A stretch of 64,000 nucleotides of DNA from CAVEFW01 sp963643505 (GTDB taxonomy: Bacteria > Actinomycetota > Coriobacteriia > Coriobacteriales > Eggerthellaceae). Of this stretch, positions 16,248 to 25,256 are shown piece after piece (position 1 is the stretch's first letter; every line of letters starts with the position of its first letter). Made by a program: the position numbers and the translations under genes. The stretch spans positions 246,297-310,296 of the forward strand of contig CAVIKF010000001.1 of the NCBI GenBank assembly GCA_963643505.1, read 5' to 3'. Below the pieces are notes generated by a model. The model was given only the letters and a program-made list of their open reading frames with translations. It had not been told where the DNA came from and did not search any database.

Positions 16248-19223
16248 TTACTTCCCGAAGGAGCCGTAATGGACGTAATACTGGATTGCACGGGCATCGA
16301 GAGCATCGACGTTGCCGTCCTCGTTTACATCGACATAGACCTTGATGAGGTCAAGGGTGGCACCGTTGCCCCAGCAAGCGATGAGGGCGTTCAAAGCCTC
16401 GCCCTCGACGTAGCGATTAGTCGCGATGTCGTAGGCGATCTGGGCATCAGCAATGTTGATCACGCCACTGTTGTTCACGTCACCCAAGGTACCGTTGAGG
16501 TTGACGGTACGCTCAAGAGAGGTGGCATCCGCAATCTTGTAGTCACTGACATCTCCGGAATAGCCAGCGGGACCGCCTGTTGCTCCAACGGAGGCCTTGC
16601 CAGCTGATACGCACGTGAACGTCGCGACGGCGATCGCGCCATCGCTGGCGGACTCGTTGGCATAGAAGGAGAAGAAGCCCTTGTCCTTCGTGACCTGGAA
16701 GGAAAGACCGTCGCCGCTCAACGCGCCACCGGCAACGATGTTCTCAAGCTTCAGGTTGTCGGAGAAGGTAATCGTGGCTTCACCCGACGCGCTGATATCG
16801 GCCATGTTGACTGCCACGGTAAGGGTGTCACCGACTTTAAGGTTCTCTGACTCGGTGGACAGGGTCAAAGCCGGGACAGGAATGACATCCTTTTCCCAAG
16901 TAAGCACAGGGTAGGAGCGGAAAGCCGACTTGTAGGCAGAGCCGAGCTTCGAAGCAGCAGCCTTGAGCTCGTCAGAGGACGACAAGGTGCCGTTCTCGGA
17001 AGTGCCCGTATAGCCTTCCTGGTTCAAGGCGTAGTTGTTGGTGAATTCTTTCAAGGTGCCGACACCGTCGTCCGCATAGCAGATCAAACCGCCGTTGCCT
17101 TTATAGGGATCGCCGATAACGCCGGCATTGTAGCAGTTCGTGACGCTCGCACCCCTCGTTGCGAATCCCGCGATGCCGCTGACCCAACGCCCGCTGGGAT
17201 TGGACACGGAACCGAGGTTGTAGCAATTGGTCGCAACGGAAGCGGTATCGACAGCATCTTTGTTTCCGAGGCCGCCGACGATGCCGCCAATCTGGTCCTT
17301 GCCCCCGCCGCTACCGACGACATCGCCACGGTTGGCGCAATTGGAGATGACGGCGTTTTCGCCGTAGCTACGTCCGCAGATACCGCCAACAGCCTTGAGA
17401 CCCTTGATGTCCGCGTTGTTTGCACATGCAGTGATAGTGCCCACGTTTTGGCCAACGATGCCGCCGATCGCGTAGATGGAGCTGGTATCGACCGTGATTG
17501 CGACATCGTTCACACAACCGGAGACGGTACCGGAGTTGTAACCAGCGATACCAGCGATGTTGTCTGAGCCAGCAGAGAGGGTGCCGATGGAACCTGAGAC
17601 GTTGACGTTCTTGATGGTGCCGGCGTTATTGCCAAAGAGGCCCTTGTACCCGTCGGTGCCGTTGGTGACGGTCAGACCGGAAATGGTGTGGCCCGCACCG
17701 TCGAAGATTCCGTCAAAGGCATAGGTTGCGTTACCGATGGGGGTCCACTCGCCCGTAAGCTTGATGTCGCTGCTGAGAGTAACGGTCACATCTTTGTAAT
17801 CGACGCCAGCGTTGACGGTCTTCGCAAGTTTCGCGAGGTCCGCAGCGGTAGCGACCTCGGTCACGGGCGCGAGCTCAAGGAACTCGCCGCCATCGGCGTC
17901 ATAGAGATAATCAGTCGTGACGCCATTGACGGTGACCGTGTGGTTGGCCTTGGTCAGATACAGATAGAGGTTGTTCTCGGGAACGAAAGAGGAACCGCTC
18001 TTGGTCGGATAGGCAGCGGTACCGTAATCCGCCTTGGTGACAAGCCAATTTGCGTCGTTGGAAAGCCAATTTGCCTGGGTATCAGAGAGGGCTCCGGTGG
18101 TTTCGGCGACAGTGGGGTTTTTGACCTCGTTGGTGACATAGGTATAAGTCCGACCGGTATAGAAGTCTTTGCCGTCGACCTGGACTTTGACCTCCCCGTC
18201 TACGCCTGAGACATCTATCGGGAGAATCGCGTAGTTCTCAATTCCGGTAGCGATGACGCCGGAGGTCTCCACCGAGGGTTGGTGGTACGTGCCAGCTTCG
18301 CCCTTGTTAGCCCAGGAGTTCGCACTGCGGACCGTCTTGAGGGAGCCGCCGGTGATCGTGACATTGCCGACGTTGGCAGAATTGCCAGCGCCGATCGCAG
18401 GGCCGGAAAAGTCTTGGAACAGCTCGATGAGGCCGCCGGTGATGACGACATCGCCCGACAGCCCCTGATTGGAGCCGCCGATCAGAGCGCCTCTTGCGAC
18501 ACCCTTGCAATACAGCTCACCGCCGCTGATGGTGATGGTGTCGCCCTTGTCGGTCGTGGAGTCGCCGCCGATGACCGCACCGGTCTTGGTACCCTTGAGG
18601 TGCCAATAGCCGCCCTTGAAATTGATGGCACCGTTCGCCTCATTTGTGTCGCCGCCGATATAGGAGCAAAGTGCGGACTTGTAGCCATACAGCAAACCGC
18701 TACCGTCGAGATCCAAGGTGTATCCCTTGCCGATATGGATGACGGCCGACTCGAGGCCACCGCTTTGCTTGTCGTTGTTGATCTCGTTGACTCCCTGGAC
18801 CGACAACTTGCCGTTGCCGCTAAAGTAGATTGTGCCCTTTTCTTGGGAGCTCGTCTGGTTAGCGTAGAAGTCCTTCAACGTCAGATGGGTGCCTTCGCCG
18901 ATTTGGAGGCTCACGCCTGAATAAACCTTGCTGGCGCCTTCGCCGACGATGACGACGTCAAGCCCTTCTCCGATCTTATAGGTTCCGCTGTAGGAGGGAT
19001 CGAGCTTGTAGACTCCATCGCTGGTGATCTCTTGACCACCAGTCAGTTGTGTGGTCGAGGCCAAAAGCTCGGTCACTGCTGTAGTGTCGCTCCAATCGAC
19101 ACTCTCCGTCAACGCAAAGGCGAAACTCGGCATGAGGCCAACGACCATCACGCCGCTCAAGAGGCAGTTGATGAGCTTCTTCGTAACCTCCCCCCGATAT
19201 CGTCTACGGGTAACAGTGCTCAT
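16248..19223 (-). CDS. Secreted protein with GLUG-like repeats, cohesin-like and dockerin domains
   Basis: 991 residues; start ATG 19223 with AAAGGAG upstream. Signal peptide in residues 1-38 (KKLINCLLSG..MPSFAFA). Residues ~40-330 form a beta-helix-like region of GGxxx repeats (TISGGELYCKG, VVITGGLIEL). Residues ~520-700 carry GLUG-like repeats (GLFGNNAGTI, GIAGYNSGTV, GIVGQNVGTI, GICGRSYGEN). Residues ~785-900 look like a cohesin domain (LKVGDTLTVAVN, GGALSGDGLSF, GAIAVATFTCVSAGKASVG). Residues 913-991 are a type I dockerin with both calcium loops, DVNNSGVINIAD and DVNEDGNVDALD. No sortase motif. Likely an extracellular adhesion or complex-forming protein; the partner is unknown. Confidence 0.82.
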   Translation of the reverse strand: MSTVTRRRYRGEVTKKLINCLLSGVMVVGLMPSFAFALTESVDWSDTTAVTELLASTTQLTGGQEITSDGVYKLDPSYSGTYKIGEGLDVVIVGEGASKVYSGVSLQIGEGTHLTLKDFYANQTSSQEKGTIYFSGNGKLSVQGVNEINNDKQSGGLESAVIHIGKGYTLDLDGSGLLYGYKSALCSYIGGDTNEANGAINFKGGYWHLKGTKTGAVIGGDSTTDKGDTITISGGELYCKGVARGALIGGSNQGLSGDVVITGGLIELFQDFSGPAIGAGNSANVGNVTITGGSLKTVRSANSWANKGEAGTYHQPSVETSGVIATGIENYAILPIDVSGVDGEVKVQVDGKDFYTGRTYTYVTNEVKNPTVAETTGALSDTQANWLSNDANWLVTKADYGTAAYPTKSGSSFVPENNLYLYLTKANHTVTVNGVTTDYLYDADGGEFLELAPVTEVATAADLAKLAKTVNAGVDYKDVTVTLSSDIKLTGEWTPIGNATYAFDGIFDGAGHTISGLTVTNGTDGYKGLFGNNAGTIKNVNVSGSIGTLSAGSDNIAGIAGYNSGTVSGCVNDVAITVDTSSIYAIGGIVGQNVGTITACANNADIKGLKAVGGICGRSYGENAVISNCANRGDVVGSGGGKDQIGGIVGGLGNKDAVDTASVATNCYNLGSVSNPSGRWVSGIAGFATRGASVTNCYNAGVIGDPYKGNGGLICYADDGVGTLKEFTNNYALNQEGYTGTSENGTLSSSDELKAAASKLGSAYKSAFRSYPVLTWEKDVIPVPALTLSTESENLKVGDTLTVAVNMADISASGEATITFSDNLKLENIVAGGALSGDGLSFQVTKDKGFFSFYANESASDGAIAVATFTCVSAGKASVGATGGPAGYSGDVSDYKIADATSLERTVNLNGTLGDVNNSGVINIADAQIAYDIATNRYVEGEALNALIACWGNGATLDLIKVYVDVNEDGNVDALDARAIQYYVHYGSFGK

Positions 19224-19439
19224 GACAATCTCCTTTCCGTTGGTTTTCTGTTCTTTTGGCTGGAATATGCATCAAGCATTTTTATTTCAGCTTGTGGATA
19301 ATGATACTACAAACTCTTCGTTGTTATTCTTGTGTTGGAATATTTTTCCGGCGATACCCTCTGCCACAAAGACCCCAAGCGCCCCACGTGCCCCCAGGCG
19401 CCCCAAGATCCCCCGAAAGGCCCCAAGCGCCCCCCAAAC
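19224..19439. other. Intergenic region with C-rich direct repeats
   Basis: The part next to the dockerin gene is AT-rich (19250-19350) and probably holds its promoter. About 19370-19436 is a C-rich repeat of the words ccccaagcgcccc and ccccgaaaggcccc. No coding sequence seen. Confidence 0.5.
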
Positions 19440-19468
19440 AAAAAAAGGCTCCCCCGAAAGGAAGCCTT
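19440..19468 (-). terminator. Terminator of ndk
   Basis: Minus strand stem AAGGCT / AGCCTT, extended by CC/GG pairs around TTTCG, followed by seven T. It lies about 140 bases past the ndk stop. Confidence 0.75.
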
Positions 19469-19606
19469 GAAAACCGCGTGTACGATTGCGCCGCCAGCGC
19501 GTTTGCGCCGCTCGTGCGCTTGCGTGCTTACAGCGCTTGCGCATTTGCGGCGTGTGCGCTGCTTGCAAGCGTGCGGTAATCGTGCGTGTGCGCCGCGCGT
19601 ATGTTC
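19469..19606. other. Alternating GC/TG-rich 3' region of ndk
   Basis: Between the ndk stop and its terminator there are ~135 bases dominated by repeated gcgcttgcg, gtgcgc and gcgtgtg words. No gene is visible; it is probably a 3' untranslated region that has expanded by slippage. Confidence 0.45.
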
Positions 19607-20011
19607 TTATGCGAAGAAGATGCCTATCTCGCGCTCGGCGGACTCAACGGAGTCGGAGCCATGGATGACGTTCTCGTCCATGATCAGACCGAAGTCGCCA
19701 CGGATGGTGCCAGGAGCAGCCTCGGCCGGGTTGGTTGCGCCCATGAGAGTACGGACCTTCTTGACAGCGCCCTCACCGGAGACGCACATCTTGACGACCG
19801 GGCCGGAGAGAATGTAGGCAACGAGGCCCTCGTAGAACGGCTTGCCTTCATGCTCTGCATAGTTTGCCTTGACCTGCTCAGGGGTCAGGTTGCAAAGCTC
19901 CATGCGCTCGATTTTGAGGCCGGCGCGCTCGAAACGGTTGACGATCTCGCCAATGTGGCCATTACGGACGCCATCAGGCTTGATCATGGTGTAGGTCTTC
20001 TCGATTGCCAT
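19607..20011 (-). CDS. ndk: Nucleoside diphosphate kinase
   Basis: 134-residue cytosolic enzyme transferring the gamma-phosphate between nucleotides (EC 2.7.4.6). The phosphorylated His117 lies in the signature NVIHGSDS. Also visible: TYTMIKPDGVRNG at the N-terminus, HEGKPFYEGLV, the MGATNPAEAAPGTIRGDFG nucleotide-binding segment and a C-terminal REIGIFF. Length matches the bacterial family. Ribosome site AAAGGAAA upstream of ATG 20011. Confidence 0.97.
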   Translation of the reverse strand: MAIEKTYTMIKPDGVRNGHIGEIVNRFERAGLKIERMELCNLTPEQVKANYAEHEGKPFYEGLVAYILSGPVVKMCVSGEGAVKKVRTLMGATNPAEAAPGTIRGDFGLIMDENVIHGSDSVESAEREIGIFFA

Positions 20012-20050
20012 AGTTATTTTCCTTTCTTTAACCCTTTGGGGATTGACGAC

Positions 20051-21433
20051 TTAGTGTTGACTGTTGAAATAGAGTTGGACGTTGGCCACCTTCCAACCGA
20101 TGCCTTCGCGGGACATCGTAATCTCGTAGGTGAATTCACCGCCTTGGTTGTTGGTGGTGGTCGCATAGACCTTGGACTCGTTCATAGCGCGGTTCACGCC
20201 GTCGATCGTGACATCGCCATCGGATACGATGATGTCTTGGAAAGAAGCGATCTTATCCGAGCTTAAGCCCTGAACGTAGTTGGAGGCATCAGAGGGATTG
20301 TTGAGCAACGAGGTGGCGACGGCGTCCTGCATCGGGTAACCATAGCCTTGGGTGAAGGCAAAGATGACGCCACCGGCACCGATAATCACGATGATGAGCA
20401 GGACAAGCAGGAACTTGAGGACGGGATGAGGTCTCTTGCCCGCCTTCCCCATATTCTTCTCCCAATCAATGTTGGCCTGACTTTGGAAGAAGTTGTCGGT
20501 GTCTTGGGGGAGTTGGAGGCCGGGGGCCGGCTCTTGCGGACGGTAGTCGGCAAACTCGTCGTAGTCGCCATAGCCATAATCGTCATAGCTAGCGTCTAGA
20601 ACCGCCGTACCGTCGGAAGACACGTCCAAGCCGGACAGGTTTGCGTCGGCACCGTCGTACATCTCGGCATCAGCCTGCGCTGCCAAATCGACCGTGACGG
20701 GCATGAACTCGTCGGTACCCTGGGACACCGCACCGATTGCCTTTTGATAGTCTACCGCCGCGGAGTCGGACAAGAAATAGGTCTTGTCCGCCAAGGCAGA
20801 CTCGAAAGCGCCGACCGCCTTCTTCATCTGGCCGGTGGCGACATAGGCCTGGCCTAAGTTCGCATAGATCTTGTTGCGGGTCGCCGCATCGGTATCGAAG
20901 GGCAATGCGCTCTCGTAGCTCGCAATCGCGTCCGCCGGACGGTCGAGGGCCATGAAACAAACACCAAGGTTGAGCAGGGCTTTCGTCGGATCTGGGTTGC
21001 GCTCGTCAAGAGCGGCCTCGCGAAACGCCACGCCAGCCTCGGCGGAGGAGCCAGTCTTCAACAACGCTGCGCCGAGCGCGGAGTAGGCCTTGTATGGCGT
21101 CGCGTACTTGCCGTCAGCCACGGCGGATTGGTAATGCAGGATCGCGTTGTCGTAGTCGCGAAGAGCCGCATAGGCCTGGCCAAGGTTATAGTGGAGCGTA
21201 CCCGTTGCGTCGTACATCTGGTCCGAGAGGGCCTGGGAATAGGCGTTGGTCGCCTCGGAGTAGTTGCGCAAACGCACAAGGCAGTTGCCGATTTGGTGGT
21301 AGATCCGACCGACCTCGCCAGCAGCCGGCACGTTCTCGAGGTCTTGAAGGCATTGGGTATACAGATTCAACGCGGAGGCGTAGTCCCTCGCGCTCGCTGC
21401 TTCCTTAGCCTGGTTGAAGAGCTGATTGTTCAT
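20051..21433 (-). CDS. TPR-repeat protein with single membrane anchor
   Basis: 460 residues. Residues 1-230 are about six tetratricopeptide repeats (YASALNLYTQCLQDLENV, YSEATNAYSQALSD, YDNAILHYQSAVADG, PADAIASYESALPF), expected to be cytoplasmic and to bind protein partners. An acidic Tyr/Asp-rich linker follows (~275-310). One membrane helix lies near 350-372 (FLLVLLIIVIIGAGGVIFAF). The final ~85 residues, presumably outside, form a small domain ending in TYEITMSREGIGWKVANVQLYF, resembling lipoprotein DUF4878-like folds. No enzymatic motif. It lies between ndk and the cyclophilin gene; function unknown. Confidence 0.8.
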   Translation of the reverse strand: MNNQLFNQAKEAASARDYASALNLYTQCLQDLENVPAAGEVGRIYHQIGNCLVRLRNYSEATNAYSQALSDQMYDATGTLHYNLGQAYAALRDYDNAILHYQSAVADGKYATPYKAYSALGAALLKTGSSAEAGVAFREAALDERNPDPTKALLNLGVCFMALDRPADAIASYESALPFDTDAATRNKIYANLGQAYVATGQMKKAVGAFESALADKTYFLSDSAAVDYQKAIGAVSQGTDEFMPVTVDLAAQADAEMYDGADANLSGLDVSSDGTAVLDASYDDYGYGDYDEFADYRPQEPAPGLQLPQDTDNFFQSQANIDWEKNMGKAGKRPHPVLKFLLVLLIIVIIGAGGVIFAFTQGYGYPMQDAVATSLLNNPSDASNYVQGLSSDKIASFQDIIVSDGDVTIDGVNRAMNESKVYATTTNNQGGEFTYEITMSREGIGWKVANVQLYFNSQH

Positions 21434-21484
21434 TGAATGCCTTTCCGTCCTTTTGTGTTTTTGTGTTGCGTGGGACGAATGCCG

Positions 21485-22018
21485 CTACTCGTTGAGGTTC
21501 TCGATCTCAATACGTTCGATGACATCACCGGCGCGAAGCTCCCCGATGACCTTCTTACCTTCGATCGTGTCGCCGAACACCGTATAGCCGGAGTCCAGGA
21601 ACGGTTGGTCGCCGAGGCAGAAATAGAACTGGGAGCCCGCGGAGTTCGGCATGGAGGAACGAGCCATGGCAAGCGTACCGTCCTTGTGGACGTTGTGGGG
21701 ATTGGTGGTGAACTCCTCTTGGATGGTGTAACCGGGATTGCCCGTGCCGGGGCGACCGTTCTTGCCAGGACGGCCGGAGGCCACCTCGGCAGAGGTCATG
21801 TCGCGGGTGTTGGGGCAACCGCCTTGGATGACGAAACCGGGAACATAGCGATGAAACTTGATGTTATCGTAGAAACCCTTCTCGGCGAGCTCGACGAAGT
21901 TGCCGACATGGATAGGGGCATCCTCGCCGTGAAGCTGGACGCGAATGGTCCCCTTGCTCGTGGTGAACACGGCGATTTCCTTGCCGTTGGGCTTGTATTC
22001 AGGCGTGTATTTAGCCAT
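21485..22018 (-). CDS. Cyclophilin-type peptidyl-prolyl isomerase
   Basis: 177-residue cytosolic cyclophilin (EC 5.2.1.8). Catalytic-site residues are present: FHRYVPGFVIQGG, the conserved GTLAMARSSMPNSAGSQFYF segment and LDSGYTVFG. There is no signal peptide. Start ATG 22018 has a strong AAGGAGG ribosome site 8 bases upstream, and TGGTAGAAT (22055-22063), an extended -10, lies about 40 bases upstream. It forms a leftward group with the TPR protein and ndk. Confidence 0.95.
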   Translation of the reverse strand: MAKYTPEYKPNGKEIAVFTTSKGTIRVQLHGEDAPIHVGNFVELAEKGFYDNIKFHRYVPGFVIQGGCPNTRDMTSAEVASGRPGKNGRPGTGNPGYTIQEEFTTNPHNVHKDGTLAMARSSMPNSAGSQFYFCLGDQPFLDSGYTVFGDTIEGKKVIGELRAGDVIERIEIENLNE

Positions 22019-22054
22019 AGAGTTTCCTCCTTGTTTGTGTGCATACGAAAGGAA

Positions 22055-22063
22055 ATTCTACCA
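22055..22063 (-). promoter_or_regulatory. Candidate extended -10 of the cyclophilin gene
   Basis: TGGTAGAAT on the minus strand (TG-N-TAGAAT). No good -35 box is visible, consistent with an extended -10 promoter. Confidence 0.4.
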
Positions 22064-22156
22064 GCAATGGACACTTCTGGGAGAAAAAACAATCGACAAC
22101 CACACACTTGGCATAAGTTCACTCGACATAAGTTTTTTCACGGGCGCAAAAAAGCG

Positions 22157-22248
22157 NNNNNNNNNNNNNNNNNNNNNNNNNNNNNNNNNNNNNNNNNNNN
22201 NNNNNNNNNNNNNNNNNNNNNNNNNNNNNNNNNNNNNNNNNNNNNNNN
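22157..22248. other. Assembly gap (92 N)
   Basis: Run of N. It removes the C-terminus of the YfhO-family gene and probably its terminator; the flanking sequence CACGGGCGCAAAAAAGCG is hairpin-like. Any reading frame through it is artificial. Confidence 0.99.
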
Positions 22249-25027
22249 TATCGATCCTGCGACGAGCCTCCCAAGCGACAGTGAGGACAAGGCCGACAAG
22301 TGCGGCGAGCGAGACCACACCACCCGCAAGGAGACCAGGAGGCGTGAAGGTCGCGACGACGTCGTTCTCCCCCGCCTCAACCGGCACAAGCATGAGGGCG
22401 CCGTCATACGCTTGCGCCACCTGGACCGGCACGCCGTTCACCGTCACGCTCCAACCCTCCTCGCAAGGCACGGTGACCAGGAGATATCCCGCCTCAAACG
22501 CCGTGACATCAGCTTCGATGTGTCCGTCCTCAAACACACTGACATCGGCGAAGCCCTCTTGGAGACGCTCGGTCACCTTCTCCACCGTCGCCTCATCCAC
22601 CGCATAGAACAAGACACAGGCCCCGTTGACAGTGGCCCCGGAAACCGTCATCGTCGCCGTGTGCTCGGACGGCACCGCAGACGCGTCACAAACCGGAAGG
22701 ATTCCGTGGCAGAAGTTATACGCGTCCCTGTGGGGCGTCGCGCCATCGATGGACAACATCAGGTTGTCAACGTAATCGGACACCATCTCGCCCTGCACGT
22801 AGGCGTATAGGTATGCCCCCGCCGAAGCAACCACCTCGTAACTCACCGAACCGTCTGCATTGGACGTCTCTTTGGCGTAGACACGATAGTAGGCGACGGT
22901 GTCATCGCCCAGCAACGCCCTCACAAGTTCGTTTTGCTGTTCGAAGGGATTGCGCTCTTGTCGAAGGTGGGTGTTGGCTGCCGCCTCGTCCACAAGATAG
23001 GCAACGGATGTCGCGTACTTGTTCTTCCAAAGCGCAGCGCCATCCACCGCAAAGGCGGGATCGGGGACCTTCTCGTATCCCGGGACATCCTCGGAGCTCG
23101 TGTTGATATACCTCACGCCGAGGAGCGCGTCGCTTAGGACCACTGGCCCCTTGTACTCCGTGGAGAACTCGTCTTGGTCGCCATAACCGAGGGAATTAAG
23201 AAGGGCAATGGCGCGACCGTTGTGGGCAGAGGTATAGGAAGACAGACCGGCGTACCCATACGCCATGCCATCGGAGAGAGCCGAGGCTTCCGCACGGGTG
23301 AAGGTCTTATCGACGCGATAGGCGCCCTCATCGGCCTTTGAAAGGGCGCTATAGGCCGCACGGGCATCGCCGACATATTCGTTAAGGCCATAATGGGAAT
23401 AGGCATCGACGTGGGTTTGACCCCAAGCGAGGGCTCCACTTGCAGAAAGCTCTGCGACCACCGCCAAGACGAGCATCACCGAGCACGCCTTGAAGGGCAC
23501 CGGGGCTCTCCCCTTATCTTGGGAAACACGCATCAGAACATACCCCACCACGCAGATAACGATAGTGCCACCGGCAACCTCCACGCTGTTTTGGCCGAGA
23601 GCCACCGTGAGTGCGGACATCACAACAGGCACCGCGAACCCCGCCTCAAGACGAAACCGCTCGACGCCCCCCTGCTCAAGATCGGACCAGGCCGTCGCCG
23701 CGGCAAAGAGCAGGGGAATCGCGGCGAGAAACGCGATTCGACAATAAAAGCCGCCGGGGGCGCGCATGCCACACCACACGCAATACAGCATAGTGTTGCA
23801 ACAGCACGCCATCATAATCGCAAGGAACACACCTAAAGCGACCTTCTTCTTAGTGGTGACGCGACCGCTGGCGAAAAACATGACCGCAAGAGCAAGGGGT
23901 ACCGTGCCCACGTAAAACCCGGGTGTGCGCCAAAGGGCGTAGGAGTAGGGCAACCACCCTGCTAAAAGCTCGCCTAGGGTTACATATCCCATAAGCCTTG
24001 CCGTCACGACGACAAACACCACCACGACGAGCAAAAGGACGACGACACGAAGCGCAACCGGTACGCGTTTGCATAAGAGGAAAGCGATGACGAGGACGAC
24101 GAGGACGATTACGCCCAAAAGAAGCGCCGCTACCTCACCTGAGGACAGGGAGAATCCAAGACGGGCAAAGGCCTCTTCGATGAGGGTGAACAAGGACCTG
24201 GACTCCAAGCCGTCATCAGAGGATATCATCGCAAAGACGCTCGGAACGAAGGTCACAGCGCTCAAGGCGAGAGCCCCCACCATGGCGACGGCGTAGCGCG
24301 CAGCCGACGACAAGACGAATCTCAAGCCGATTCTTTCCACCTCGACATGGCGCAGATACATCTCGAAGAACGTGTAGAGCAATGCGAAGATCAGCAACAT
24401 GTAGGCGGTATACCAACAGGTGATGACGGCATAGGCCGCCGACAAGGTCAGCACCTTCCACGAGCTTGAGGTAACAAAACGGTAGCACCCATAGAGCAAC
24501 AGGGGCAAAATCACAATCGCATCGAGCCACATGATGTTGCTGAACTGGCTCATGGTCCATGCGGAGCATGCATACCCCGCGGCAAGCACCTCCGTGGCTA
24601 CCGATCCCGTTCCGAAACGTCGGCGCAGGTAGAACCCCATGGCCAAACCCGCAAAGGCAAGTTTTGCGACCGAGACGACAAACAGGAAGTCCTCCATGTG
24701 GTCTCCGTCGAAAAAAAGGAGCAAGACGTTGAAAGGGCTGCACAGGTAGTACCCGAACAATCCCCACGCGTTCGACCCAAGACCCTCGGACAAGGTGTAG
24801 AACAGGCTCGCCTCCCCCGCCATGACCCGCTTGAGCCAAGCGAAGAAGTCGAGGTATTGGTATTTCTCGTCCCACGTCACAAAGGCGATGTCTCCAAACG
24901 GATACACGCCTGCCAGGGACGTCGACGCAACAACAATGGCCACGGGCAACAAAAAGCACGCGAGGCCAATCGGCCACGCGAGACGGTTTTTAGTCGGGAT
25001 GTCGCCATGCACACACATGGTCGCCAT
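22249..25027 (-). CDS. YfhO-family membrane protein, 3' end lost in gap
   Basis: About 926 residues are visible; the stop codon lies in the gap. The N-terminal half has roughly twelve membrane helices (e.g. IGLACFLLPVAIVVAST, IVILPLLLYGCYRFV, VVVLLLVVVVFVVVTARL). Family hallmarks include the first loop DIAFVTWDEKYQYLDFFAWLK and SEGLGSNAWGLFGYYLCSPFNVLLLF. The C-terminal third is a large external domain, with a final helix (VVSLAALVGLVLTVAWEARRR) at the gap. YfhO proteins are GT-C-like enzymes or flippases involved in lipoteichoic acid glycosylation in Firmicutes. Start uncertain between ATG 25027 and 25018; neither has a good ribosome site. Confidence 0.85.
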
Positions 25028-25111
25028 TTTAGCGCATCATTCTCCAGCGCATCAGAAGGAATACCCCGCGGACAGGTTCACGCGGACAGGGAGGGCTCAC
25101 GCAGACCGGCT

Positions 25112-25208
25112 GGAACGACGGCGCGGGCCGGGGGTTCATCGAGGCTCGTAGAGGGTCGGGAGCTCGTAGAGGGCACAAGGGGAACGACGGCACGAGCCGG
25201 GGGCTTCA
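25112..25208. repeat. Interleaved direct repeats between yfhO-like gene and rumA
   Basis: GGAACGACGGCrCGrGCCGGGGG-TTCA occurs at 25112-25138 and 25181-25208. Between the two, GCTCGTAGAGGG occurs at 25144-25155 and 25162-25173. Noncoding. Confidence 0.75.
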
Positions 25209-25256
25209 CGTGGGCCAGGGCAGTCGGAGCGCCCATCGCGGACAAGCCCGCCCCTG

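Noticed and set aside
14929..16269. 446-codon plus-strand frame opposite asnB
   Set aside because: No recognisable domain, and asnB on the other strand has complete catalytic motifs.
19293..19301. Perfect DnaA box TTATCCACA (minus strand)
   Set aside because: Single box without a cluster, AT-rich unwinding element or dnaA/dnaN neighbours; expected by chance, so no origin is called.
22058..25027. Reading frame of the YfhO-like gene extending through the N block
   Set aside because: Continuity across N is meaningless; the part left of the gap cannot be assigned to this gene.
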